Of a DNA stretch of 64,000 nt, positions 42,963 to 51,250 are shown one piece after another. Where the stretch lies: the NCBI RefSeq assembly GCF_012184425.1, contig NZ_VTOW01000001.1, positions 620,001-684,000 of the forward strand, written 5' to 3'. This DNA is from Candidatus Manganitrophus noduliformans. Its GTDB lineage: Bacteria; Nitrospirota; Nitrospiria; SBBL01; Manganitrophaceae. Position numbers and translations under genes: made by a program. Under the pieces are notes generated by a model. It saw only the letters and a program-made list of their open reading frames with translations, was not told the origin of the DNA and ran no database searches. Within the stretch, counting starts at the first letter, position 1. Each line of letters opens with the position of its first letter.

Positions 42963-43853
42963 ATGAGGCAAACTTCCGGAAAATGGGTTCGAATCACCTG
43001 CCTGATCGGTTTTTTCCTCGCCGTTCCCGGAGCGGCGTCTTCTCAAGAGGTCGTGGCGATCCTCAGCGCCGAATGGGGCCCCTATCGCGAGGCGTTTGAG
43101 GGATTTCAAGAAGCGTTCGGCCGTCCCGTCCCTTCCATTTCCATCATGGAAGGCCCTCCGCGGATCTCTCTGGAGACCCGCGTTGTCGTCGCCTTCGGGG
43201 GGAAGGCGGCGCAATGGGATTATCCCGACAGAGTCGTCCTGATCTACGGCATGGCGCCCGGGACGAAGCTGGGATTGCGGGATCGGAAAGGGCTCTCCGT
43301 CGAAGTGAATATCCTCCCGCGGGCCGCGACCGTCCTCGCGAGACTCAAGGAAATGCAGCCGAACCTTAAGCGGCTGGCGGTTCTCTGGTCTTCAGAATCG
43401 GTTGAAGCGTACCTCCAGGAGATCCGAAAGGCATCGGAGTCGATCGGGATCGACATTTTGTCGGAACGGTTGAACAGCCCGGTTGATCTTCCCGATCGCC
43501 TTCGGAATCTTTTTCGGAAGGCCGATGCCATTTGGCTTCTTCCGGACCCCGTCCTCGTCAGCGCTCAGAATCTTTCCATTTTGAAAGAGTATTCCTGGTC
43601 CAACCGGATTCCCTTTTACGCCCCCACGGCGGGATTCGTTCAGCAGGGGGCCACCGCATCGGTATCGAGCAGCTTTCGCGAGGTGGGCCGCGCAGCCGGC
43701 CTTGCGGCTCAAGAGGTGCTCTCGGGGGAGTGGACGCTCGAAACGATTTACCCCGGAAAGGCAGAAGTAACGATCAATGTAAAGGCGGCTGAAAAAGCAG
43801 GGCTGGATATTCCGAAAGAAGCCCTTCAGAAGGCCGACAGAGTGCTTCCATGA
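42963..43853 (+). CDS. ABC-type substrate-binding protein (TrpX-like family), no transporter nearby
   Basis: A 296-residue exported protein with a Sec signal (ITCLIGFFLAVPGAASS). The fold and motifs (VVVAFGGKAAQW, LKRLAVLWSSESVEAYLQEIRKASESIGIDI, ADAIWLLPDPVLVS, RIPFYAPTAGFVQQGATASVSSSF) fit the ABC_sub_bind family, which binds small organic ligands such as aromatic amino acids. No permease or ATPase is adjacent. Its stop overlaps the start of the sensor kinase by four bases, so it may present ligand to that kinase instead of a transporter. Confidence 0.85.
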   Translation: MRQTSGKWVRITCLIGFFLAVPGAASSQEVVAILSAEWGPYREAFEGFQEAFGRPVPSISIMEGPPRISLETRVVVAFGGKAAQWDYPDRVVLIYGMAPGTKLGLRDRKGLSVEVNILPRAATVLARLKEMQPNLKRLAVLWSSESVEAYLQEIRKASESIGIDILSERLNSPVDLPDRLRNLFRKADAIWLLPDPVLVSAQNLSILKEYSWSNRIPFYAPTAGFVQQGATASVSSSFREVGRAAGLAAQEVLSGEWTLETIYPGKAEVTINVKAAEKAGLDIPKEALQKADRVLP

Positions 43854-45325
43854 CGCTTCGAACGAAGTTTCTGATCTTTATCATCTCCATTGCGCTCCTT
43901 TCCGGGGGCGCCAGTATCTTTTTTTCGAAGAGAGGGGTGCATTCCATTCTCGTGGGAGAGGTGGCCAAGCGGGGGATTTTAAAGACCACCGGCCTGCCGG
44001 GCGAGATCGCGTCGGCCTTCGAAGAAGAGGATGAAGATCTGCTTCTAGCCTTTTTGCAAGAGGCGATGGAACGAACCGAGGCGCTTTATGCCGTCGCGCT
44101 CGATGAACGGGGCCGTGTCTTGGCCCACACCAATGTGGTCGAGAAGGGGAAGGTCTATCAAGATCGTGCGACGCAGGAAGCCCTTCGATCGGAACAGCCG
44201 GGATACCGCGAACTTCAGACGGCCGGCCAAACGGTGGTCGATGTCTCATTTCCGGTCTGGTCGGTTCAAACGGCCTCCACGGAGGAAGAGTTTCTTCTGT
44301 TCGGCGGGAAAGAGCTGAAGGAGACGACCCGCCTGGGGACGTTGAGATTGGGGCTGTCGATGGCGGAGATGATGGAGACCGAGAAACGGATCACCTTGCA
44401 GTTGGCCTGGATCTTGGCGGTGACCGGCTTGATCGCCTTCGGAATTTCCCTGGTGTCGATGAAGAAAGTTCTCCGGCGGGTTCGGATTTTGGTCGAAGGG
44501 ACGGAGAAGATCGGCCGGGGGGAATATGGGGCGATGGTGCAGGCCTTCTCCAACGATGAATTGGGTGTCCTGGCGCGCAGCTTCAATCAGATGAGTGAAG
44601 GGTTGGACCGGGCGCATACGCATTTGGAAAAAGAGGTCAAGCTGCGGACGCAAGAGTTGGAATCGGTCATTTATACCATCTCCCATGACCTGAAGTCGCC
44701 GGTGGTCTCCATGCAAGGAATGGCCTCGATTCTCATGGAGGACTATGCCGGGCAACTCGATGAGAAGGGGAAACACTACCTGCAGCGGGTGATCGAGAAC
44801 GCCAATTACATGGAACAGATGATTATGGATCTGCTGACGCTCTCCCGCGTGGGCGCGCAGAAAGGGTCGGAGCCGGTCGAGGTTCGATCGGTCGTTGAGA
44901 GAATTCTCGATATCCATCAAGAGCGCTTTGCGAAGAAGGGGATCGAGATCATTATCCAACCGACATTTCCACGTCTCCTATTCGATCGCGCACAAATTAC
45001 GGAGTTGTTTCAAAATCTAATCACCAATGCGGCAAAATTTATGGGAGATCAGCCCTGTCCGCGAATTGAGATCGGCGGGAGGGAGAGCGGCGAGTGGGTG
45101 GAGCTTTATGTGAAGGACAATGGGATCGGAATTGACCCAGAGTACCATGACAGGATTTTCGGCGTTTTCCAACGGCTGAAGGATGTGGAGGTGGAAGGAA
45201 CCGGGGTCGGGCTGTCGATCGTAAAAAAGATCGTCGATCTTGCTCACGGCACGATCTGGATCGAATCGAGAAAGGGCGAAGGAACGACATTTTTTATTCG
45301 ATTTCCGAAAGCGGAGGAAGCTTAG
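43850..45325 (+). CDS. membrane sensor histidine kinase with HAMP domain
   Basis: A 491-residue kinase. A membrane helix at residues 6-26 and another near 182-202 (LAWILAVTGLIAFGISLV) bracket a periplasmic Cache-like sensor domain of about 150 residues. HAMP follows (about 203-255), then the HisKA box (ISHDLKSPVVSMQGMAS, phospho-acceptor near 279) and HATPase with VKDNGIGIDPEY and GTGVGLSIV. The kinase core is closely similar to the soluble kinase at 38790-39557. The ATGA overlap with the binding-protein gene suggests that protein is its ligand receptor. No regulator gene follows. Confidence 0.93.
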   Translation: MTLRTKFLIFIISIALLSGGASIFFSKRGVHSILVGEVAKRGILKTTGLPGEIASAFEEEDEDLLLAFLQEAMERTEALYAVALDERGRVLAHTNVVEKGKVYQDRATQEALRSEQPGYRELQTAGQTVVDVSFPVWSVQTASTEEEFLLFGGKELKETTRLGTLRLGLSMAEMMETEKRITLQLAWILAVTGLIAFGISLVSMKKVLRRVRILVEGTEKIGRGEYGAMVQAFSNDELGVLARSFNQMSEGLDRAHTHLEKEVKLRTQELESVIYTISHDLKSPVVSMQGMASILMEDYAGQLDEKGKHYLQRVIENANYMEQMIMDLLTLSRVGAQKGSEPVEVRSVVERILDIHQERFAKKGIEIIIQPTFPRLLFDRAQITELFQNLITNAAKFMGDQPCPRIEIGGRESGEWVELYVKDNGIGIDPEYHDRIFGVFQRLKDVEVEGTGVGLSIVKKIVDLAHGTIWIESRKGEGTTFFIRFPKAEEA

Positions 45326-45439
45326 GAGGAGTACAATATTCCATGTAGCATTGGAAGTAAACCCCGCGATGATGCAGTCATCATCCCTTATTTCCCGGCG
45401 TAGGTTCAATCGATCGGCCTGGTTTTGGCATCATTTTTC

Positions 45440-45467
45440 TTGACAATCATCGAAAACTGGGTAATAA
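45440..45467 (+). promoter_or_regulatory. rpsU leader promoter
   Basis: TTGACA (45440-45445), 16 bp and TAATAA (45462-45467) give a strong sigma-70 promoter with a start near 45474. The gap 45326-45590 also holds a small hairpin after the kinase gene (GATGATG/CATCATC, 45368-45385). Confidence 0.6.
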
Positions 45468-45496
45468 TTGCGTTCACTCTTCACCATCGGCTCTGC

Positions 45497-45531
45497 CCCC
45501 AGAGAGCTCCTCACGTTCTGGGGGTTTTTTA
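45497..45531 (+). terminator. intrinsic terminator inside the rpsU leader
   Basis: CCCCCAGA (45497-45504) pairs perfectly with TCTGGGGG (45518-45525) across a 13-nt loop, and six T residues follow. It sits between the promoter at 45440-45467 and the rpsU start at 45591, so it would stop most transcripts after about 55 nt unless relieved. Confidence 0.8.
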
Positions 45532-45590
45532 ATTTAACACTGTTTTGGATTGATCCGTCGGGATTCCATCCGGTCGGAAAGGAGAACTGT

Positions 45591-45788
45591 TTGATCAAAG
45601 TCTACGAGAACCAGATCGAGAAAGCATTAAAAGCCCTGAAACGGCAATTGGCCAAAGAGGGTCTTTTAAAAGAACTCAAGCGCAGAAGCTTCTACGAAAA
45701 ACCCTCCGTCAAAAGAAAGAGAAAGCAGAAAGAGGCGAGGAAAAAACGGCTGAAGGCGCAACGTCTCTCCTCCACGATGAATCCATAA
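45591..45788 (+). CDS. rpsU: ribosomal protein bS21
   Basis: A 65-residue basic protein of the small ribosomal subunit. The family core is clear: IEKALKALKRQLAKEGLLKELKRRSFYEKPSVKRKRK followed by a lysine/arginine-rich tail. bS21 helps base-pairing of the message's Shine-Dalgarno region with 16S rRNA. The start is TTG 45591, preceded by AAAGGAGAACTG; the open frame upstream contains the terminator and cannot be coding. The rare start and leader terminator suggest tight control of its amount. Confidence 0.93.
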   Translation: MIKVYENQIEKALKALKRQLAKEGLLKELKRRSFYEKPSVKRKRKQKEARKKRLKAQRLSSTMNP

Positions 45789-45952
45789 AACCTCTCTTTC
45801 TCTTCACGTCAAAAGGGAAAGCCCGGTCGCATCCCTCTCAGAGAATCATCATTCGAAGAGAACACGGGACTCTCTAATCCACTCGGCAGGCCGATCCCTT
45901 ATCGCCGACTTTGTGCGCTCGACAAACCATCCTCCGGGCGCCATCTTCCAAC

Positions 45953-45981
45953 TTGACCTCCGTGAGACGACCTGTTAAAAT
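45953..45981 (+). promoter_or_regulatory. promoter of the small Arg-rich gene and queE
   Basis: TTGACC (45953-45958), 17 bp and TAAAAT (45976-45981) form a good sigma-70 promoter with a start near 45988, just before the GGAGG ribosome site at 45993-45997. Confidence 0.6.
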
Positions 45982-46002
45982 CTCAACGGTTTGGAGGCAG
46001 GC

Positions 46003-46200
46003 GTGGAGCGACGAAATCAAGAGCGGCGGCAGATGACGCGCGGCTACGGCCCCGATCGTCGGACGCAGGTTTTTCCCATCGCCGGTTTGGACCGCCGTCA
46101 CGATCAACGGCGGATCAAAGATCGGCGCCAGGTCGAGCGCCGGAGAGCAGACCTTCCTACCCTTTATTCCCTCGACGAAAGCACCCTCAATAATTTATGA
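46003..46200 (+). CDS. small Arg-rich protein coupled to queE
   Basis: A predicted 65-residue protein, very rich in arginine with repeated DRR/ERR units (ERRNQERR, PDRRTQ, LDRRHDQRRIKDRRQVERRR). The case for a real gene rests on the promoter at 45953-45981, GGAGG six bases before GTG 46003 and a four-base ATGA overlap between its stop and the queE start. No family was recognised. It may bind RNA or another polyanion; that is a guess from charge. A shorter product from a later start is possible. Confidence 0.6.
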   Translation: MERRNQERRQMTRGYGPDRRTQVFPIAGLDRRHDQRRIKDRRQVERRRADLPTLYSLDESTLNNL

Positions 46201-46832
46201 AAGTAAATGAAATCTTCAAGAGCATTCAGGGAGAATCGACCTATGCCGGACTCCCCTGTGTGTTCGTGCGAACCGCCTTTTGCAATCTTCGGTGCGGCTG
46301 GTGCGACACGACTTATGCTTTCTATGAAGGAGCGGATCGGTCCGTTGAATCGGTTCTCCAAGAAGTCCGCGGTCACGCGTGCCGCCTGGTCGAAGTCACC
46401 GGAGGAGAGCCGCTGCTTCAGGAAGAGGTCTATCCCCTCGTGACCCGGCTGCTCGATGAAGGGTACGTTGTCTTAATCGAGACCAGCGGAAGCATTCCGA
46501 TCGATCGGGTCGATCCTCGCGCCGTGATCGTCATGGATATCAAATGCCCCGGCAGCAAGATGAGCCATGCCGTCCATTGGGAGAACCTGGGCCGGTTAAA
46601 AAAAGGGGATGAAGTCAAATTCGTCATTGCCGATCGGGCCGATTATGATTGGGCCAAGGAGGTCTTGTCGCAACATCCCCGTTTGTTCGATCACCCCGTT
46701 CTTTTTTCCCCCGTCTTCAATCAAATGGATTCGCGGCAGCTGGCCGAGTGGATCCTGGAAGAGAAACTCCCGGTTCGATTTCAATTGCAATTGCACAAAT
46801 ACATCTGGGACCCGGCGATGCGGGGGGTCTAA
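46197..46832 (+). CDS. queE: 7-carboxy-7-deazaguanine synthase
   Basis: A 211-residue radical-SAM enzyme that makes 7-carboxy-7-deazaguanine in queuosine/preQ0 synthesis. The cluster cysteines are C29, C33 and C36 (FCNLRCGWCDTTYAF), in the CX3CX2C spacing that holds the 4Fe-4S cluster here. The Gly-rich SAM motif VEVTGGEPLLQ follows, and the N-terminal FKSIQGESTYAGLP is diagnostic. Other queuosine genes (queC, queD, queF) are not in the window. The start overlaps the small Arg-rich gene. Confidence 0.95.
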   Translation: MKVNEIFKSIQGESTYAGLPCVFVRTAFCNLRCGWCDTTYAFYEGADRSVESVLQEVRGHACRLVEVTGGEPLLQEEVYPLVTRLLDEGYVVLIETSGSIPIDRVDPRAVIVMDIKCPGSKMSHAVHWENLGRLKKGDEVKFVIADRADYDWAKEVLSQHPRLFDHPVLFSPVFNQMDSRQLAEWILEEKLPVRFQLQLHKYIWDPAMRGV

Positions 46833-46846
46833 AATAGGGAGCGTGA

Positions 46847-48376
46847 ATGGAATTTAAGGTTCAAAGGGGACCCCTCACGAAGCAAACCACGGAGATCCTT
46901 GTCCTCGGTCATTATGAAGGAGAGGGGCTCCTGCCCGAGGTGATGTCGATTGATAAAGCCATCGGCGGAAAGATCCGAGAGGTCCTCTCCACAGAGGAGT
47001 TCGGCGGGAAATTTCTTCAGACGCTCCTGGTCCGAACCGATCGAAAGATCGCGTCGCCGCGGCTTCTTCTGTTGGGGCTCGGCAAGCGGGCCGAGGCGAC
47101 CCTTGATCGGATCCGTCAAGCGATGGGACGGGCGGCCACGCAGATTCGCGAGATGGGCTTCCGCCAGTTCGCGACCCAGATTCACGGCAAGGGACTTCCC
47201 AGAACGTCGGTCCAGGATCTGGCGCAGGCGATGGTGGAGGGGGTGGTATTGGGGCTGTATCAGTTCCAGGTTTACAAAACCGACCGGCAGATCCCGCCGA
47301 AGGAGGTCCGGGAATGCGCCCTGATCGAGCCGGACGACAAAAAGGTCGTCGAGGTCCAGATGGGGGCCCTCCGGGGGAAGTTGATTGCCGAGGCGGCCAA
47401 TTACGTCCGGGATCTCTGCAACACCCCTTCGAATGTCGTCACGCCGAGCCGCCTGGCGGAGGAGGCGAAGAAGATCGCCTCCGATTACCACCTTCGCTTG
47501 GAGGTGCTCGAGCGCGCCGACATGGAACGGCTCGGGATGGGGGCCCTCCTCGGCGTCGCCCGCGGGACGGTCGAGCCGCCGAAGTTCATCGTTTTGGAGT
47601 ACGACGGCGCCAAGAAAAAAGGACGCCCGGTCGCCCTCATCGGCAAGTCGGTCACATTCGATTCCGGCGGCATTTCGCTGAAGCCGGCGGAGAACATGGA
47701 GCAGATGAAATACGATATGAGCGGCGGCGCCACCGTCCTTGGGACGATGCGGGTCGCCGCCCAGCTGAAGCTTCCCCTCAACATCATCGGCGTTCTCCCG
47801 GCCACCGACAACATGCCGAGCGGGACCGCCATGCATCCGGGCGACGTCCTCACGACCCTCTCCGGAAAGACGGTGGAGGTGATCAATACCGATGCCGAAG
47901 GGCGTCTCTGTCTCGCCGATGCGCTCGCTTATGCTAAGCGCTACGAGCCGGCGGCGATGATCGATCTGGCCACCCTGACCGGCGCCTGCGTCATTGCCCT
48001 CGGCCATCATGCGATGGCCCTCTTCGGAAATGATCCGAAGCTGACCGCCCAAATTCAGAAAGCAAGCGACGAGACCGGAGAGCGGGTCTGGGAGATGCCG
48101 CTCTGGGAGGAGTATCACGATCAGATCAAGAGCGAGATCGCCGACCTGAAAAATACCGGCGGCCGTCCCGGCGGAAGCATCACCGCCGCCCTCTTCCTGA
48201 AGCAGTTCGTCGGGGAGACGCCGTGGGTTCATCTCGATATCGCCGGAACCTCGTGGAACGGCGAGAAGCCGCGCCCCTATATTCCCAAAGGATCGACCGG
48301 AACCGGCCTTCGCCTGTTGGTCCAGTATCTGGCGAACCTCGCCAAGCAGCAGAAAAGAAGTAGGGGCGCAATTTAA
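46847..48376 (+). CDS. pepA: leucyl aminopeptidase (M17 family)
   Basis: A 509-residue cytosolic aminopeptidase with an N-terminal macro-like domain and a C-terminal dizinc catalytic domain. The active-site segments are VALIGKSVTFDSGGISLKP, MKYDMSGGA and the M17 signature NTDAEGRL, which supply the metal ligands and catalytic Lys/Arg. The last five codons and the stop (TAA 48374-48376) lie in a GTAG-type REP palindrome starting at 48360, so the C-terminus SRGAI is encoded by the repeat. PepA proteins can also bind DNA in some bacteria; nothing here shows that. Confidence 0.96.
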   Translation: MEFKVQRGPLTKQTTEILVLGHYEGEGLLPEVMSIDKAIGGKIREVLSTEEFGGKFLQTLLVRTDRKIASPRLLLLGLGKRAEATLDRIRQAMGRAATQIREMGFRQFATQIHGKGLPRTSVQDLAQAMVEGVVLGLYQFQVYKTDRQIPPKEVRECALIEPDDKKVVEVQMGALRGKLIAEAANYVRDLCNTPSNVVTPSRLAEEAKKIASDYHLRLEVLERADMERLGMGALLGVARGTVEPPKFIVLEYDGAKKKGRPVALIGKSVTFDSGGISLKPAENMEQMKYDMSGGATVLGTMRVAAQLKLPLNIIGVLPATDNMPSGTAMHPGDVLTTLSGKTVEVINTDAEGRLCLADALAYAKRYEPAAMIDLATLTGACVIALGHHAMALFGNDPKLTAQIQKASDETGERVWEMPLWEEYHDQIKSEIADLKNTGGRPGGSITAALFLKQFVGETPWVHLDIAGTSWNGEKPRPYIPKGSTGTGLRLLVQYLANLAKQQKRSRGAI

Positions 48377-48415
48377 TTGTGCCTCGGGGCGGGCGGGATC
48401 AATCACGCCCCTTAC
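48360..48415 (+). repeat. GTAG-type REP element overlapping the pepA stop
   Basis: The element opens GTAGGGGCG (48360-48368) and closes CGCCCCTTAC (48406-48415), complementary except for one extra T, with imperfect inner repeats around AATTTAATT. The left end matches the palindrome at 13679. It carries the last codons and the stop of pepA and could act as a 3'-end hairpin. Confidence 0.7.
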
Positions 48416-48443
48416 ACCATTTTACCAGCGGGGGAGGACTCAT

Positions 48444-49550
48444 ATGAAAGTGACCCATAAGATCGGCCAACTCCTGATGGTGGGGTTTGATGGAACCGCC
48501 CCTTCCGCAGGGGTGGAGGAATTGATTCGAAAACACCACATCGGCGGCGTCATTCTCTTCTCCCGGAACATCAAAGATCCGGCCCAATGCGCCAAGCTGA
48601 CCGAATCGTTACAGAAGGCGGCGCCCGATGCGCCCCTCTTCATCTCCGTCGATCAAGAAGGAGGCCGGGTTTCGCGCCTCGCCCCCCCCTTCACCCAGTT
48701 TCCGCCGGCGCGGACGCTCGGCCACTGCGACTCGGTCGATCTCACTTACAGTTGCGCGGAAGCGATGGCGAAGGAGCTGGCGGCGGTCGGCATCAATATG
48801 AATTTCGCTCCGGTGCTTGATGTCGATACCAATCCGAAGAACCCGATCATCGGAGACCGCGCCTTCGGGGCCAGCCCGACCCTTGTCTCGAAACATGGGC
48901 TTGCGACGATCGCCGCCCTGCACGATCAGCGGGTGATCGCCTGCGGCAAACACTTCCCCGGCCACGGGGATACCGCCGCCGACTCGCACAAGACCCTGCC
49001 GCGCGTCGACCATTCTCTCCACCGGATGGCCGATTTGGAGCTGAAGCCGTTTATTCATGCGGTCGAAAACCGTCTCCATGCCGTCATGACGGCCCACGTC
49101 CTCTACACGAAGCTAGACGAAAAATACCCCGCTTCCCTTTCTAAAAAGATCATCTCTCAACTGCTCCGCAAAACGATTCAGTTCGAGGGGCTCGTGGTGA
49201 CCGACGATCTGGAGATGAAGGGGATCACCGACGGTTTCACCGTCCCCGAAGCGGCGGTGAGGGCGGTCCAGGCGGGATCGGATTTGATTTTGGTCTGTCA
49301 TTCGCTCGATCAGCAGAAAGCGGTCCTCGAGGCATTGATTCACGCCGTGGAGAAGGGGACGATTACCCAGGAGCGCCTCAACCAGTCGCTGAGTCGCATC
49401 CTCAGCCTGAAAGAGCGGTTCCTTCTTCCCCATCAGGCGCCGCAGCCGAAGAAGATCAAGCAGGTCGTCGGCTGCGAGGCGCATCGATCCTTGGTCGAGG
49501 AGATCGAGAAGAGAAGCGAAACGATGCCGGTCCGCGGGGTGAAGAGATAA
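48444..49550 (+). CDS. nagZ: beta-N-acetylhexosaminidase (GH3, cell-wall recycling)
   Basis: A 368-residue glycoside hydrolase family 3 enzyme that removes N-acetylglucosamine from peptidoglycan fragments in the cytoplasm. The barrel signatures are VDQEGGRVSRLAPPFTQFP, NMNFAPVLDVDTNPKNPIIG and KHFPGHGDTAADSHKTLP, whose His-Asp pair is the NagZ acid/base dyad. DDLEMKGI contains the catalytic Asp. There is no signal peptide. The ribosome site is GGGGGAGGA. The gene stands alone after pepA. Confidence 0.95.
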   Translation: MKVTHKIGQLLMVGFDGTAPSAGVEELIRKHHIGGVILFSRNIKDPAQCAKLTESLQKAAPDAPLFISVDQEGGRVSRLAPPFTQFPPARTLGHCDSVDLTYSCAEAMAKELAAVGINMNFAPVLDVDTNPKNPIIGDRAFGASPTLVSKHGLATIAALHDQRVIACGKHFPGHGDTAADSHKTLPRVDHSLHRMADLELKPFIHAVENRLHAVMTAHVLYTKLDEKYPASLSKKIISQLLRKTIQFEGLVVTDDLEMKGITDGFTVPEAAVRAVQAGSDLILVCHSLDQQKAVLEALIHAVEKGTITQERLNQSLSRILSLKERFLLPHQAPQPKKIKQVVGCEAHRSLVEEIEKRSETMPVRGVKR

Positions 49551-49665
49551 GACTTATTCTTTGCCTGTCCGCTTTTAGGATGTCTTCAGTTTCCATCCAA
49601 TCGGATCATGCTGCTTTGGAACGGAAACCTGGGCCCGCAATATTGACCCCCCCCCATGGATTGTC

Positions 49666-50310
49666 GTGGAACTGATTCAGACTTTCATCGATCTCTTCCT
49701 CCACCTTGATCAACATCTTACCTGGGTCTTCGAGAACTACGGCCTCTGGACCTATCTCATTCTCTTTTTAATTATTTTTTGCGAGACCGGTTTGGTGGTG
49801 ACCCCTTTTCTTCCGGGCGACTCCCTCCTCTTCGGGGTCGGTGCCCTCGCCGCCGGGAGTTCGCTGAATGTCGGGTGGCTCTTCATCCTTCTGAGTATTG
49901 CGGCGATTGTCGGGGATGCGGTGAACTACTGGATCGGCTACAAGATCGGTTCCAAGCTCCTTCAGAGAGAAGACAGCCGATTCATCAAAAAGGAATATAT
50001 CGATCGAACGCACCGGTTTTATGAGAAATACGGCGGCAAGACGATTATTTTCGCCCGATTCGTCCCGATCATCCGGACCTTCGCCCCCTTCGTCGCGGGG
50101 ATCGGCCGGATGCGCTACTGGCACTTCGCCGTATACAACGTCGTCGGCGGGCTGGTTTGGATCAGCTCGTTTTTATATGCGGGGTACTTCTTCGGAAACA
50201 TTCCGGTGGTGAAGAAGAACTTCACCCTGGTGATTCTCGGCATCATCGTGGTCTCGATTTTACCCGGGGTCATCGAGTTGGTTCGGGCGCGGCGCGCTCG
50301 GGCGGTCTAG
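49666..50310 (+). CDS. DedA-family membrane protein
   Basis: A 214-residue inner-membrane protein with about five hydrophobic segments and the DedA motifs [17 protein letters not shown], then [39 protein letters not shown] with the conserved acidic and arginine residues. The family flips membrane lipids such as undecaprenyl phosphate or phosphatidylethanolamine. The GTG start at 49666 is the only candidate giving the full N-terminus. A run of nine C residues (49647-49655) lies just before it, and no clear Shine-Dalgarno site is seen. Confidence 0.9.
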   Translation: MELIQTFIDLFLHLDQHLTWVFENYGLWTYLILFLIIFCETGLVVTPFLPGDSLLFGVGALAAGSSLNVGWLFILLSIAAIVGDAVNYWIGYKIGSKLLQREDSRFIKKEYIDRTHRFYEKYGGKTIIFARFVPIIRTFAPFVAGIGRMRYWHFAVYNVVGGLVWISSFLYAGYFFGNIPVVKKNFTLVILGIIVVSILPGVIELVRARRARAV

Positions 50311-50320
50311 GTTTATCCCC

Positions 50321-51094
50321 TCAATCCGGTCCCGGCACGACCCTGTTGCCTTCTCCCTCAATATAAGGCTCCCGAAGCTTGACCGGCGCCGCGGCGCGTC
50401 CCCGCATCTTTAAGTTCAGCATCTCGACAAAAACGGAGAAAGCCATGGCGAAATAAATGTACCCTTTGGGGAAGTGTTGATCGAGCCCTTCGGCGACCAG
50501 CGTCACCCCGATCAAGAGAAGAAAGCTTAAGGCGAGCATCTTCACGGTCGGATGGCGGTGGACGAAATCGCTGATCGCGCCCGCGAAGCAGATCATGAAG
50601 ACGACGGCGATCATCACCGCGACGATCATAATCGAGATCCGATCGACCATCCCGACCGCCGTGATCACCGAGTCGAGCGAGAAGACGATGTCGAGCAAAA
50701 GAATTTGAACAATCACGCTGGCGAATGAGGCGGCCGCTTTGGACGAAGCGCGCCCCTCCTCCCCCTCCAGCTTCTCATGAATTTCGTGCGTGCTCTTGGC
50801 GAGAAGGAAGAGGCCGCCGGCCAGCAGGATGACATCGCGTCCCGAAATCTCGTTGGAAAAGATCGTCACGATCGGAGCGGTCAGGCGCATGATCCAGGAA
50901 AGAGAGAAGAGAAGCCCGACCCGGGTGATCATCGCCAGCATCAAGCCGATGGTGCGGGCTTTGGGCTGCTCGCTCTCGGGGAGCTTTCCGGCGAGGATGG
51001 AGATAAAGATGATGTTGTCGATCCCGAGGACGATCTCCAGCGCCGTAAGGGTCGTTAAAGCAATCCACGCCTGAGGATCAGCGAGCCAGTCCAC
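50321..51094 (-). CDS. TerC-family membrane protein
   Basis: A 257-residue inner-membrane protein with about seven hydrophobic helices. The TerC-family signatures LEIVLGIDNIIFISIL and LLDIVFSLDSVITAVGM, each with acidic residues in a membrane helix, are intact. The family is linked to manganese export and tellurite resistance. The start is GTG 51094 behind GGAGG. A strong promoter is present at 51152-51180. It faces dedA tail to tail. Confidence 0.93.
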   Translation of the reverse strand: MDWLADPQAWIALTTLTALEIVLGIDNIIFISILAGKLPESEQPKARTIGLMLAMITRVGLLFSLSWIMRLTAPIVTIFSNEISGRDVILLAGGLFLLAKSTHEIHEKLEGEEGRASSKAAASFASVIVQILLLDIVFSLDSVITAVGMVDRISIMIVAVMIAVVFMICFAGAISDFVHRHPTVKMLALSFLLLIGVTLVAEGLDQHFPKGYIYFAMAFSVFVEMLNLKMRGRAAAPVKLREPYIEGEGNRVVPGPD

Positions 51095-51151
51095 AGATGA
51101 GAGCCTCCGTAATAAAAAGTGGTTCGATAGAGTTGTTTTCTAAGCCGGGAA

Positions 51152-51180
51152 TTTATAATATGAAACCGAGCGTAAGTCAA
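51152..51180 (-). promoter_or_regulatory. terC promoter
   Basis: On the minus strand TTGACT (51180-51175), 17 bp and TATAAA (51157-51152) form a near-consensus sigma-70 promoter with a start near 51145, about 50 nt before the gene. I saw no yybP-type manganese riboswitch in the short leader. Confidence 0.65.
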
Positions 51181-51250
51181 TCGTCCGGTGTTGACTGAAA
51201 TCGGAAATGAGACGATACAGAGAACGGTTGTCGGACGGGAGGGAGCGATC

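Noticed and set aside
45874-46107. 77-codon minus-strand open frame opposite the small Arg-rich gene
   Set aside because: Its 5' half is antisense to the better supported gene at 46003-46200 and it lies over that gene's promoter. A short TTG-started 26-codon frame at its end has a plausible ribosome site but no other support.
49338-49550. Terminal extension of NagZ as a separate domain
   Set aside because: The charged C-terminal stretch after residue 330 has no recognisable fold and seems to be an ordinary tail.
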